Of a stretch of DNA of 64,000 nucleotides, positions 1-10,569 are shown one piece after another. The notes below the pieces were generated by a model, which had not been told where the DNA came from, did not search any database, and saw only the letters and a list, made by a program, of their open reading frames with translations. Origin of the DNA: Siphonodentalium dalli (taxonomy: Eukaryota; Mollusca; Scaphopoda; Gadilida; Siphonodentaliidae); NCBI GenBank assembly GCA_032622095.1, contig CP136061.1, forward strand, positions 98,389,345-98,453,344. The letters are read 5' to 3'. A program made the translations under genes and the position numbers. Position 1 is the stretch's first letter; each line of letters opens with the position of its first letter.

Positions 1-1195
1 ATGTTCAGATAGTAAGTTTAACCCTTTCTATACTAAAGCATCATTGATGAGTAGTTATCCCATAGGAATGTTCAGATAGTAAGTTTAAACCTTTCTGTAA
101 CAAAGCATCATTGACGAGTAGTTATCCCATAAGAAATGTTCAGACAATAAGTTTAAACCTTTCTGTATTAAAGCATCATTGATGAGTGGTTATACCATAG
201 GAAATGTTCAGATAGTAAGTGTAACCCCTCCTATACTAAAGCATCATTGATGAGAAGTTATCCCATATGAAATGTTCAGATAATAAGTTTAACCCTTTCT
301 ATACTAAAGCATCAATGCTGAGTAGTTATCCCATATGAACTGTTCAGATAGTAAGTTTAACCCTTTCTATACTAATTCATCATTGACGAGTATTTATCCC
401 ATATGAACTGTTCAGATAAGTTTAACCCTTTCTATACTAAAGCATCATTGATGAGTAGTTATCCCATAGGAACTGTTCATATAGTAAGTTTAACCCTTTC
501 TATACCAAAGCATCATTGATAAGTAGTTATCCCATAGGAAATGTTCACATAGTAAGTTTAACCCTTTCTACACTAAAGCATGATTAATGAAGTTATTCCA
601 TTTGAAATGTTCAGATAGTAAGTTTAACCCTTTCTATACTAAAGCATCAATGCTGAGTAGTTATCCCATAGGAAATGTTCAGATAATAAGTTTAACCCTT
701 TCTATACTAAAGCATCATTGACGAGTATTTATCCCATAGGAAATGTTCAGATAAGTTTAATCCTTTCTATACTAAAGCATCATTGACGAGTATTTATCCC
801 ATAGGAAATGTTTAGATAAGTTTAACCATTTCTATACTAAAGCATCATTGATGAGTAGTTATCCCATAGGAACTGTTCAGATAGTAAGTTTAACCCTCTC
901 TGTACTAAAGCATCATTGACGAGTATTTATCCCATAGGAAATGTTTATATAAGTTTAACCATTTCTATACTAAAGCATCATTGATGAGTAGTTATCCCAT
1001 AGGAACTGTTCAGATAGTAAGTTTAACCCTCTCTGTACTAAAGCATAATTGATGAGTAGTAATCCCATAGGAAATGTTCAGATAGTAAGTTTAACCCTTT
1101 GTATACTAAAGCATCATTGATGAGTAGTAATCCCATATGAAATGTTCAGATAATAAGTTTAACCCTGTTTATACTAAAGCATCAATGCTGAGTTC
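1..1195. repeat. 68-bp satellite array, open at left edge
   Basis: About 17 tandem copies of a unit near 68 bp that runs from ATGTTCAGATAGTAAG through TAACCCTTTCTATACTAAAG and CATCATTGATGAG to TTATCCCATAGGAA. Copies start near 1, 68 and 136 and so on. They differ by point changes and small deletions, for example GATAAG for GATAGTAAG. The array begins before the window and stops near 1195, where unrelated sequence starts. Short unlinked ORFs here mean nothing. Confidence 0.95.
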
Positions 1196-1641
1196 GACTC
1201 GGTTGAACATAAACTCCAAGCCGACAATGTCACACTATGTTACCGTTGTTGTCTTGCAATAGTCATATAAAACTGTAATAGTTATAGCGAGCTACATGTA
1301 TTATGTTATAAACTGGAGTTGTCACACCTGCTAACTGAGATGATACCTCATATTATTCAACCAAACTGTCTTTGATCGATCTGGATCTTAAACTACCTGT
1401 GCAACTGTCTGGAAAATCACATGTTTAACTATCCACTGTAAGTGCATGTATACTACACATATGGAGCCACAGACTCGGAATGAGTGTTCATTGTTTCAAA
1501 TATGCTTGCTTCAATGAGCGTGAACAAATTCTCATTTCTTATCGAAATGGACATGTATCGATTGGAATAGCACATCGAGATGTCCCTCAACTCAGATCAA
1601 GCTTGACAATATGTCCCGATTGACGCCCAGGTTCGGGTTCA
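1196..1641. other. No gene seen; part of a duplicated non-coding segment
   Basis: No coding region is supported. The part from about 1470 to 1610 (ATGAGTGTTCATTG... to CCCTCAACTCAGATCAAG) is related to 2215-2455, so a non-coding segment exists twice in direct orientation, with a miniature element (1642-1975) lying between the copies. Confidence 0.6.
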
Positions 1642-1975
1642 TTGACCACATTGTGATGGTTACAGTTATGCCCTGTGCCAACGCATTCTCTTATATATGC
1701 GAGTCGACCATAGGTCGCCTCACATATATATATAAGAGAATGCATTGGCCTAAAAAAAATTTCCATTTTTTCTTACATTCTTTAACAATTTTATAATGTT
1801 TTCTTACATTTTTAAACATTTTTTATAATATTTTTCTACATTCTTTGACAATTTTATCATTTTTAATATGTGTTAAGCCAATGCATTCTCTTATGTATGC
1901 GAGGCGACCTATGGTCGACTCGCATATATAAGAGAATGCATTGGCACATGGCCGTTCTGTTGGGTAAAGGGTTAA
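1642..1975 (-). mobile_element. TTAA-family hairpin MITE, truncated copy (A3)
   Basis: Reverse-orientation copy of the elements at 9295-9694 and 40425-40823. It keeps the end TGTTGGGTAAAGGG followed by TTAA (1972-1975). The other end is cut off near ATTGACCACATTGTGATGG. Two hairpin modules lie at 1677-1749 (73 bp, with a slightly longer TATA run) and 1877-1945 (69 bp), in opposite orientations and separated by an AT-rich spacer. It is non-coding. TTAA flanks and CCC-type ends suggest mobilisation by a piggyBac-like transposase (inference). Confidence 0.8.
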
Positions 1976-3471
1976 TGCCAATTAAGATATGAAATGGCTA
2001 TGTTACTATTGGAATGGCGCCAACTTCGTCTAGCCCAGAATGCGACTTTATCCACGATCTAACCACCTCAGCTAGGGAACACCGTTAAGAAGGAAGCCAT
2101 TTCACCTGAGAATTGGGAAGGGTGTCAGTCTGAACAATCATGGGTTCGAATATTGACACAATTGTGTTTGAATAACACAACCCAAATCTAATATATATTG
2201 CGATATCGACTCACAATTGAGGCACGGACTCCAGTATGAGTGGTCACTTCAGTGAGCGTGAACATATGCTCATTTATATTCTATTCAATGCACTTCCTCC
2301 GAAATTGTATATGTGACCATACGATTACCAGTACTGGCATATATATAGTGGTCACTTCCTTGGGTGTGGACTTAAATATGTTCATTTCTTATGGAAATGG
2401 CGGCCATGTATCGATCGAAATGGCACATTGAGATGTCCCTCAACTCAGATCAAGTTTGGTTCCGATTTTCGCCCATATCAGGCTTTGAATAGAATCAATA
2501 GCCTGATCCAGTAACAAGTACGTGTAACTTGCAACGTGTGTTAACAATAGCCCGGTTGAGAGCTCTAAGTTCCAGTTCAAACGGCTAATACCAAGCTGTA
2601 AATTTGGCTAAAACGTTAAACGCTAATTTCGTGGTTCCAATTAATAGTCGGTGACTTACAGTTCGCGATGGATAGATAGTTGCATTTTGAACGTGGATGC
2701 CGGTTTATCTAGACGTAAAGCAACGTACGTGTCATTGAGATACGTACGTATTATTTACATATTTAGGAATACTTTTCAGAAGAAATGGATCTCTCATTGA
2801 CATGAAGCGCTATGTTACAAACAAAGGACTAAGTGTTATGTATGAAGTATTTAAAATCGGTTGTAAAGACAAGCTTTCTATACAAGCACATTTTTGTAAC
2901 TACTTGACACCATGGTCATCCCCGTCTTTATATACGGCTGCGAGACTTTGTGTACGGGCAACAACTCAATAGTAAAGGCGCATATGTTCACCTTAAAATA
3001 TTGTAAGATCATATATATGGTGGACGTGAGATCATAAACACCAAGCTATATGTGACGTTTGGAGATTGGAGAACTGTGTAAATTTCCTCTCCAAATGAGC
3101 ATAGAATACTGAACTTCTGGATCAAACTATTAATTCCTTCTGCAAATAGACTAACCTCTCAAATGTATAAACTGCATGTTATCAGCTTGCATAATACTGA
3201 ACTTACAGTATATAAACTATAGTGTGGATAATGTCTATTCAAAATAACATGCTTGAGAAATGTGGAATGTCATGTGTAGACGTATACGGTCATGTAAGCG
3301 TCACGTAGTACATTGTATAAGATACAATCATTAAGGCTGTAACAACCCGCGTGTAATTTAAGCATTGATCGACCTCATCAATGGAGGCGTCAACTTTAAG
3401 GGGTATGTCTATAAACGTGTATATTTGGCGCCGTAAAATCAAGCGACTACCGCGAGATATTCATTACTTAC
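1976..3471. other. No gene recognised
   Basis: AT-rich sequence with only short ORFs. About 2215-2455 is the second copy of the segment at 1470-1610. If the minus-strand EB-module gene continues, its downstream exons could lie here or left of the window. I looked for a cysteine-rich open frame bounded by splice sites on the minus strand and found none. Confidence 0.5.
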
Positions 3472-3609
3472 GGTGACTGGTGCACATATGGGTATTCCAG
3501 TATGGGTGAGAATTGGGACACTTGCATGATCCACCGGCACACGTAAGACCCTTCGAACAACTGTCTGCCGGGTAGTGGAAGCAGCCAGAAAACGAGTGCA
3601 TCCAGTATG
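3472..3609 (-). CDS. EB/EGF-like module exon of a secreted protein (internal exon)
   Basis: A 138-bp internal exon read on the minus strand. The acceptor is a pyrimidine-rich tract ending CCCAACAG (AG at 3610-3611). The donor GTAAGT has its GT at 3470-3471. In the phase-1 frame it encodes 45 residues, starting YWMHSFSGC, with the core SCSKGLTCAGGSCKCP and then HPYWNTHMC. This is the C-x5-C-x4-C-x-C pattern and following aromatic-rich Cys of EB/EGF-like modules in extracellular invertebrate proteins. A longer ORF in another frame (3439-3678) is an alternative reading, but it ignores the splice sites and has few cysteines. It shares phase (1-1) and strand with the exons at 6223-6375 and 7596-7712, so all three are probably one gene. 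Start, end and full domain make-up are not visible. Secretion or surface exposure is inferred from the domain type. Confidence 0.72.
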
Positions 3610-3889
3610 CTGTTGGGAAAATAAGAAAAAATCACAGAACATTAGCAACATCACTCCCTTGCATAAACGACCATGCATACACCAGATAAACGATTATTCA
3701 TACAGTGACCCTCCCCACAAACAAGTTTCAGTTTACAACTTGTTTCTGGAACTCCATATAAACAAACTATTGGCAAATATCCTACATCATTTCCTATAGT
3801 GCTGAACTTGGTAGCGATTCGCAAAGGGATTTACGATTTAAAAAACAATGTTTATTGTTCACCCTCCACGATGGGAGAGCCCCAGTATA

Positions 3890-4445
3890 TACATAGAGGA
3901 TCTACAACAAGTCCCCAGTTTATAACAGGATTTATAAAACTCCTCCAGTAAATTAGGTCTGGGCCGAGCCTATGGCGAGGTCCAGACCTAATTTACTTGA
4001 CGAGTCCAGTAAAGTCCGCTATAATCTGGGGACGAGTTGTAGATTCTATTTATTATATGATCAAAAACCTCGACAAACCATAATTAAGTCAACAAATGGG
4101 ACGCGAAACAGACATCGACATGCGATGACCTTTCCGGTAACTATGCGTTGTTTGTCCGCGTAAAGAAATAGTCCCAGATTAATAAAGATTTGTTGGCGTG
4201 TTTAATTGCGTACATTTAATGACATAACTTTTCAAACTCTTCATTCATTATAGTTTGTTGAACAAATATTGGAAGCCATAGTATTTGAGACGTAGCGTAC
4301 GGAATGTAAACAAACGACAAACCGGAAGTCAAATGTCACCTTGCACTATTTCCTGTTATTAAACGAACGTTTAGTATCACAATTTATAGAATGAGTTTAT
4401 TGAATAGAATAAGGGTAGGATCATGTAATAAAATATAATACAACA
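3890..4445 (+). repeat. Repeat R4 copy 1 with a foldback head
   Basis: A segment repeated in direct orientation at 4940-6115. Shared landmarks are CCAGACCTAATT, GGGACG(C/T)GAAA and ACTATGC(G/A)TTGTTTGT. Others are TATTTCCTG and the stretch ending GAATAGAATAAGGGT. Its first 150 bp (3899-4046) form an imperfect inverted repeat, GATCTACAAC...CCCCAG against CTGGGG...GTTGTAGATTC. It lies in the presumed intron between two EB exons. Non-coding. Confidence 0.65.
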
Positions 4446-4519
4446 TGATAAACGAGATGAAAGAGACGTGCATGAGATATGACTGATTACAGTGGAGGAG
4501 AAAGTTGGGGATATAGAAC

Positions 4520-4573
4520 GAGAGGGAGTGAGAGAGAGAGAGAGAGAGAGAGTGAGAGAGCGAGAGAGAGAAG
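4520..4573. repeat. (GA)n microsatellite
   Basis: Run of GAGAGA dinucleotides with a few interruptions. The long serine/leucine-rich ORF on the minus strand (4377-4604) is only its translation. Confidence 0.95.
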
Positions 4574-4726
4574 GGATGGAGAGATAAACTGGTAAGAACG
4601 TCACGAACTGGACGCTATAGAAACCATGGACCGCATGGGTCTAATATATGTAATCACATTTATTGTTTTTGTTGTATCTGTTCACTGGCACACAACAGAA
4701 AATCTAAATTAAATTTATATTAAATT

Positions 4727-4882
4727 ATTAACTTTGATTTTTAGATAACTTATTAACCTGAACGTTTACAGAATACATCTTCGACTCAAATTACTTAGTT
4801 TTCTATATATTATCGATATTAGATCGTTGTTAACACGGATAGTTTATTGAAAATTGCGTACAGTACCCCTTTAACAATATTT
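4727..4882 (-). repeat. Repeat R1, reverse fragment
   Basis: Reverse complement of the dispersed repeat at 41391-42095 and 58927-59575. Shared landmarks, read here on the plus strand, are CCTGAACGTTTACAGAATAC and TTCGACTCAAATTACTTAGT, with TATCGATATTAGATCGTTG further on. Non-coding. Confidence 0.75.
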
Positions 4883-5135
4883 GCAAGAGTATGCATCTGT
4901 AACGATAGTCTTTAATTAGAGATGGAAGTGGCCAATATATATATGATCTGAAACGACTCCCCAGTTCAAAGCGAAATTGGCAAAACGAGCCCAGTAAATT
5001 ACATATTGTATGAACGTCTGACCTAGCCTTTGGCGATGTCCAGACCTAATTATTTTGCTGGACGTATTTGTATATTTCACTATAAAATGAGAACGAGTTT
5101 GTAGTTTTATATTTATTACTTAATCCAAAACATAC

Positions 5136-5440
5136 GGTTTAAACGAGATAAAAATAAAATTTCCCACCTGCTATCTCGTTTAAACAAGATAAGTTATCTC
5201 GTTTAAACGAGATAAAAATAAAATTTCCCACCTGCTATCTCGTTTAAACAAGATAAGTTATCTCGTTTAAACGAGATAAACATAAAATTTCCCATCACTT
5301 ATCTCGTTTAAACGAGATAAAAATAAAATTTCCCACCTGCTATCTCGTTTAAACAAGATAAGTTATCTCGTTTAAACGAGATAAACATAAAATTTCCCAT
5401 CACTTATCTCGTTTAAACGAGATAAAAATAAAATTTCCCA
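5136..5440. repeat. Tandem palindrome array around GTTTAAAC
   Basis: Nine occurrences of TATCTCGTTTAAAC followed by either GAGATA or AAGATA, joined by AAAATAAAATTTCCCACCTG or AACATAAAATTTCCCATCAC. TTATCTCGTTTAAACGAGATAA is a near-perfect palindrome, so the array can form serial cruciforms. It interrupts repeat R4. Confidence 0.9.
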
Positions 5441-5659
5441 TGTCCTCATCCAGCCACCGTAAAAACACCATAAAACATACTTAAATAAATAAATGGGACG
5501 TGAAATTAACACCATCTTCTATAGTGATCGCTATGACATTTCACGTGACTATGCATTGTTTGTAAATAAATAGTTCCATATAAATAAGAATATTTGACGT
5601 ATTTAATGGTGTAAATTCAATGAAATATGTATTCACTAAATCAACACCAATCACAGCCA

Positions 5660-5945
5660 TTTATTTTTCTTGTATTCTTTAACAATTTTATAATTTCACC
5701 CATACAGAGCCCCAGACAAACATGAGCAGACGACACTCTTCTATATGCTTCTATATATGTGTGGGGCTCCCTGCAGGGTAATGAATGTTTTTATATTTTA
5801 TGTCCTAAAAATTGTAAGAAACATTTATTTAAAAAAAACATGATAAAAAATTGTTAAGCCAATGCATTCTCTTATATATGCGAGGCGACCTATGGTCGAC
5901 TCGCATATATAAGAGAATGCATTGGCACAGGGTAAAAAAATAATA
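5660..5945 (+). mobile_element. Half copy of the hairpin MITE family B (B3)
   Basis: Matches the right half of the elements at 58394-58844 and 59625-60088. It shares CAGAGCCCCAGACAAACATG, TGTGTGGGGCTCCCTGCAGG and one complete 69-bp hairpin (5858-5926) followed by ACAGGGTAAAAAAA. The outer ends typical of the family are missing. Non-coding. Confidence 0.75.
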
Positions 5946-6222
5946 AAAGGTAATGTAATGTCCAGACGACAAGGCGGAAGTCAGAGGTCACGTTGGCGCA
6001 ACGATAATACATTTGGGTATACCTGCCACTATTTCCTGCTTTATAATGGCCATTGAATATAATTATTATATGATTGGTTTAATGAATAGAATAAGGGTCG
6101 GTCATGTAATATATAGGGTTATTATTAATTTATTTACCACTGATTGTCATGGTTATCGTATTGTAATTTGCACGGATATCAATTTGATATTACTCACCCC
6201 ACCGCAGGGAATATAAACTTAC

Positions 6223-6375
6223 GTGACATCTGGTCATTGTAGCACACTCCGCCGTGGTTGCTGCTAGTGTAGGTGTCTGTTACTTTTGGGTCACACTGAC
6301 ATATTCCCTCAACGCAGGACATGCTGTCTTCGCAATTAGATGGTTTCGAACTGCAGCTTTCAAACAGTGTCTTCC
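6223..6375 (-). CDS. EB-module exon of a secreted protein (internal exon)
   Basis: A 153-bp minus-strand exon. The acceptor ends TAATCACAG (AG at 6376-6377). The donor GTAAGT has its GT at 6221-6222. In phase 1 it gives 50 residues, KTLFESC...PSNCEDSMSCVEG then ICQCD and a closing ...GGVCYNDQMS, with six cysteines in the C-x6-C-x5-C-x5-C-x-C-x16-C spacing of EB-type modules. Its phase (1-1), size and strand match the neighbouring EB exons, so it can be skipped or duplicated without breaking the frame. A plus-strand ORF (6254-6439) overlaps but is unsupported. The protein is probably extracellular, such as a receptor ectodomain or matrix protein. Which one cannot be told. Confidence 0.8.
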
Positions 6376-7040
6376 CTGTGATTACACGAACAATTCAAGA
6401 TGGCTCTCTCTTTGTAAACATGTGTTACAATGTATATAGTTATCGGTGTATAACCTATTATCGAAGACCCCTGTCCGGAAATGCTTCTATTGATTAATGT
6501 TGATTATATTTCGAATACGTTCTGGTCTAAAAACGTCTTGTTGTTTAGATAACGAACAATAGTGGTTACTCTTAACAGAAACCAGAATTGTTTGTGTGTA
6601 ATTTGTCACAATTAAACGTTAATTGGACTCATTGTCGCGTATAACTATGTACTAAAACTATATAAACAATAAATCGGGAACAGTTGAAGTTCGGGGCATA
6701 GCTGTGCGAACACCGTCACGATCTCTATCGTTATATGGTATCGCCTGAATTGTTTGTTCTAAGAATAGAACAATAAAGTGCCCCACTTAATTATCTCGTT
6801 TTATAATAAAATATTCGAAATCAAATAAATATTAATTGGTGGATGCGTTTCCGAACATGCATGGGTCCTCATTTCATATTTATTATTTTATACCCACGAA
6901 ACTATTTCAAAATTGTCAAATAAAGAGATAATCCATCTTTACATATCATATATGAATTTTTATAGTATAGGACTCAGATGTGGTTACAGAGCTCTGAATT
7001 TTGTATCGGCGCCGGCGTTTGCGCATAAAACTGAATATCC
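6376..7040. other. Presumed intron, nothing recognised
   Basis: AT-rich sequence between EB exon 6223-6375 and the 37-bp minisatellite. No repeat copy or coding frame is supported. Confidence 0.5.
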
Positions 7041-7626
7041 ACTTACGTTTCTGACAGTAATAACCGTTGTAGAATTAACTTACGTTTCTGACAGTAATAA
7101 CCGTTGTAGAATTCACTTACGTTTCTGACAGTAATAACCGTTGTAGAATTCACTTACGTTTCTGACAGTAATAACCGTTGTAGAATTCACTTACGTTTCT
7201 GACAGTAATAACCGTTGTAGAATTCACTTACGTTTCTGACAGTAATAACCGTTGTAGAATTAACTTACGTTTGTAATAACCGTTGTAGAATTCACTTACG
7301 TTTCTGACAGTAATAACCGTTGTAGAATTCACTTACGTTTCTGACAGTAATAACCGTTGTAGTATTCACTTACGTTTCTGACAGTAATAACCGTTGTAGA
7401 ATTCACTTACGTTTCTGACAGTAATAACCGTTGTAGAATTCACTTACGTTTCTGACAGTAATAACCGTTGTAGAATTCACTTACGTTTCTGACAGTAATA
7501 ACCGTTGTAGAATTCACTTACGTTTCTGACAGTAATAACCGTTGTAGAATTCACTTACGTTTCTGACAGTAATAACCGTTGTAGAATTCACTTACGTTTC
7601 TGACAGTAATAACCGTTGTAGAATTC
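7041..7626. repeat. 37-bp minisatellite made of an exon 3' end plus its splice donor
   Basis: Sixteen tandem copies, with starts near 7042, 7079, 7116 and so on to 7591. The step is exactly 37 bp except for one copy lacking 6 bp (near 7264-7294). Plus-strand unit: ACTTACGTTTCTGACAGTAA then TAACCGTTGTAGAATTC. Read on the minus strand, each unit is the last 31 bases of EB exon 7596-7712 plus GTAAGT, so every copy carries a consensus-quality splice donor. Some copies end TAAC or TATTC instead of TTC. The exon-proximal unit is the real exon end. The others lie in the downstream intron. Confidence 0.95.
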
Positions 7627-7712
7627 GCTGCCTTTGCATCTGCATGTCCCATCTGTGCATGACATTCCAGTCTCACATAATATAGTGTTTTGGTCGCATA
7701 TATCGCCATACT
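7596..7712 (-). CDS. EB-module exon whose 3' end seeded a minisatellite
   Basis: A 117-bp minus-strand exon. The acceptor ends ATATATTACAG (AG at 7713-7714). The donor GTAAGT has its GT at 7594-7595. The phase-1 translation is 38 residues: YGDICDQNTILCETGMSC, then TDGTCRCKGSEFYNGYYC and QK. Cysteine spacing C-x6-C-x5-C-x4-C-x-C with a following YYC is a textbook EB-like module. The last 31 bases are repeated fifteen more times with the donor in the adjacent intron. The unit (37 bp) is not a multiple of three, so using a downstream donor would shift the frame in most cases. Upstream exons (higher coordinates) were not found before the L1-like fragment at 7.84 kb. Confidence 0.8.
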
Positions 7713-7839
7713 CTGTAATATATAAGCTACATGTACAATTTAAATTGACACAAGCCTTCGAAGTGGGATCGTGCGAAATAACATAAAAATATGTAAAACA
7801 GCTGTATCATCAACAAGTACATGAACAATTTAGATTGGC

Positions 7840-8706
7840 TTTGTTCTTATTTCCGTTATTCATGACTATCCATAATGAAATTTCGCAAGGGAATAGTATA
7901 TCTTGGAGATTTAGTCAAAAATGATGGAACTTTTCATTCACCAGAGTCACTTTTTGACCAGTATGCAGTAAAAACTGATTTGCTTACATCGCATGCTATG
8001 AAGAAACAAGCAGAACTGACTTTGATATTTCCAATTGATAAATTAAAAATTCCTTGCAGACCTTATATCCCACAAGAGATTGCCATGCTTTTGAAATCTA
8101 AAAAAGGAGCCTTGAATATATACAGTGTTATATCAAGAAATCTTGAAAAGTCCACAAAACCAATTGAAAAATGGGCCAATGAACTTACAATTCAGTCCAT
8201 TAATGACCAGTACTGGGAACAAATCTTCACAATCCCATTTCAGACCACCAAAGATAGTAATCTATGTTGGTTACAGTATCGAATTTTGAATAGAATCCTC
8301 AGTACAAATCATGATTTGAAAACGATCAAGATCACAGATAATAGTTTATGTCAGCGATGTAATGCTGACGATGAAACAATTAGGCACATATTCTGGGACT
8401 GCTCCAAAGTAAAGTGTTTTTTATGAAAAAATGTCAAATTGGTTCTTAACTTATGGAGTTAGGCTGACAAAATCTGCTTCTACCTTTATTTTAGGGATTT
8501 AAGGAAAAGACAATTATACCTTGAATTATTTCAATCTGATATTGAGGAGATATATCTATAATAATAAATTTGCAAATTGTGAACTCACTACTGAAGGAGC
8601 CCTCAGAATGATAATACATCAATTCAAAGCAGAGCAGTTTGCATCAAATGTGAATTTCAAACGTCATCTTTTTGAAAAAGACTGGGTCTACTATTGGTAT
8701 TATTGA
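7840..8706 (+). pseudogene. 3' fragment of an L1/Tx1-like non-LTR retrotransposon ORF2
   Basis: 5'-truncated C-terminal part of a reverse-transcriptase polyprotein. An open frame from 7875 (183 aa) begins MKFRKGIVYLGDLVKNDGTF and ends in the zinc-knuckle-like SLCQRC...DETIRHIFWDC typical of the post-RT region of L1-type elements. The frame shifts in the T run near 8417-8423. It then continues as FYEKMSNWF..., meets an in-frame TAA near 8500, and goes on through LRRYIYNNKF to ...KDWVYYWYY, stopping at 8706. The frameshift and stop make it dead. The RT palm, endonuclease and ORF1 are absent. The TGA just upstream of 7875 shows that the frame is broken there too. Confidence 0.85.
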
Positions 8707-9294
8707 AAGACAAAGATAAGACTCCCTAATCATAATTTTATTTCTTTTTCTTCGAAGAAATTAAAATCGGACAGGGACATATACTCCATTATCAAAATAT
8801 GAAAAGGCATGAAACATTCATTTGTGTATAATGAGTTTACTGACTTGAAACATTAATTTTTTAATTAGTCAATCAGATGCCAACGTTGAATCAAAACTTG
8901 ACGGCAAACATTGGAAAAGGCAAAATAATTTAACAATATTCTAAAAATCATATTCGGGACTAATATTTTAAACTAACTACACGTTAGCGCTATGTTGGTT
9001 TACAAATTTTTGTAACAGTTTTGTTAACATAACAATGGTTTCAACACCCGATATTTCGCTATTGGAGAACTCATCAACCCCAAGTACACAGTTTATCACA
9101 TAATTAGCCCCTAAACCCGGCATCATATTTTAGTAAGACACACGCGTATTATCGGCGCGCGCAGTGACATAAGAGCTCGATGTCAATACCGGAATTTTAT
9201 TTTTATGTTTATTAAAATATAATTATGATTTTCAATTTGTGTTGACTGTGCGGTAAACATGTGTGATAAGGGTGGTTGAACAATTTTGTAAACA
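8707..9294. other. No gene seen
   Basis: AT-rich sequence. The first 50 bases or so may be the 3' UTR of the preceding retrotransposon fragment. Nothing else recognised. Confidence 0.5.
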
Positions 9295-9694
9295 TTAACC
9301 CTTTACCCAACAGAACGGCCATGTGCCAATGCATTCTCTTATATATGCGAGTCGACCATAGGTCGCCTCGCATATATAAGAGAATGCATTGGCTTGACAC
9401 ATTAAAAAATATATAATTGTTAAAGAATGTAAGAAAAAAATGGTAAAAAGTGTTAAAAAAAGATTATTTTAGGCCAATGCATTCTCTTATATATGCGAGG
9501 CGACCTATGGTCGACTCGCATATATAAGAGAATGCATTGGCACAGGGCATAACTGTAACTATCACAATGTGGTCAAGGAGCCGGTTCCAATGATATCAAT
9601 ATTTGTATGGTTCTATTGAGACAGACCGAAGATATTTTAGGCTGTTGAAGCTTTATTTGGCCGGTTTTGGCCGGTTTGTTGGGTAAATGGTTAA
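9295..9694 (+). mobile_element. Complete TTAA-flanked double-hairpin MITE (A1)
   Basis: A 392-bp element between TTAA at 9295-9298 and TTAA at 9691-9694. The terminal inverted repeats begin CCCTTTACCCAACAGAACGG on the left and CCATTTACCCAACAAACCGG when the right end is reverse-complemented. Inside are two 69-bp hairpins at 9325-9393 and 9473-9541 in opposite orientation, an AT-rich spacer, and a unique right part (AACTATCACAATGTGGTCAA...). TTAA target duplication plus CCC-type ends fit piggyBac-superfamily miniature elements (known for the family; assignment inferred). Sister copies: 1642-1975 and 40425-40823. Confidence 0.88.
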
Positions 9695-10044
9695 AAGTGA
9701 CGCATAATGATGCCGACTGTACACGTACGCGAAACGATATAGTTCTCTCACCGAAGTACTCTTTATTCGATGTTCTGTTGAATGAATTGTAAGATAAATT
9801 GGTTACAATCATCTGCAAGCTCCAAAATGTATAAACTGACATCCCCTATAGGGTTCAGTCCGAACCCCAAATTGTGACCAAACGTATGAACATCTAAGCT
9901 ACTCTTGGTCTGAAATCAACAAATTCCCCACTACATGTAACTACTGGTTGGAAAATCAATCTATGAGAACAATTTCAGCCAGTTTGGTGTGAAATTTCCA
10001 ATTAGTGATGTGTTAGGAATAAAACTATATTTAAATACATATGC
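9695..10044. other. No gene seen
   Basis: No supported feature. Short ORFs only. Confidence 0.5.
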
Positions 10045-10445
10045 AATGGATGTGAGGCACTCCGGTATGATAATCAATTAGAATTGGAGAATAATCTTGC
10101 TCAAAGTTGTTATTTTTACGCATATTAATCCAAATTGATAACACACACCATCATGCTCCTATATTAATTAATTACATGCAGTGATTCTCGATGGCGAAAT
10201 ATTTTGCGTCAGTTTATCGCCGATAGTTGCGTCTCCAACATAGATGTAAATATGTATACATTGGGAGTAGTTCAGACGAGCTTTTCGCTGGAGTGGTTTC
10301 GGTATGGCCGTTTTCTTTGAGATTTTTGGCGATGTTAGTAGAATGCTGCATTCCACCAGTTGACATAGCGCAGGAGTACTAACGTATCAGTTTCAAGCAC
10401 CCGAAAAAGTTAATACATTGTACTATGCATTAAAGATCAGGCACA
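10045..10445 (+). repeat. Repeat R2 copy 1
   Basis: Related in direct orientation to 45086-45925. Shared stretches include ACTCCGGT(A/C)..GATGA or GATAA, GGAGAATA.TCTTG.TCAAAGT, CAGTTTATCGC and GATGTTAGTAGAATGCT.CATTCC.CCAGTTGACAT. Non-coding. Copy 2 is longer in the middle. Confidence 0.7.
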
Positions 10446-10569
10446 AATTCCTTAAAATTCTTTACCCAGTCTGCTGATAAACCGATAGTGCGACAAGTAG
10501 TATACAACAAAGTTGCATATTGGCCGTGCATGTGTTCATGTGTCAGTCACATTACGCGAAATGTGTTTG

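Larger units (their letters stand above)
4940..6115 (+). repeat. Repeat R4 copy 2, interrupted twice
   Basis: Second copy of the 3890-4445 segment, split by two insertions: a palindrome-rich array at 5136-5440 and a hairpin miniature element at about 5660-5945. Homology resumes near 5950 and ends with GAATAGAATAAGGGTCGGTC. The interruptions show that copy 2 was invaded after, or independently of, the duplication. Intron sequence of the presumed EB-module gene. Confidence 0.6.

Noticed and set aside
1-1195. CRISPR-like regular repeat
   Set aside because: Repeat and 'spacer' are not separable. The whole 68-bp unit repeats, so it is a plain satellite in a eukaryotic context.
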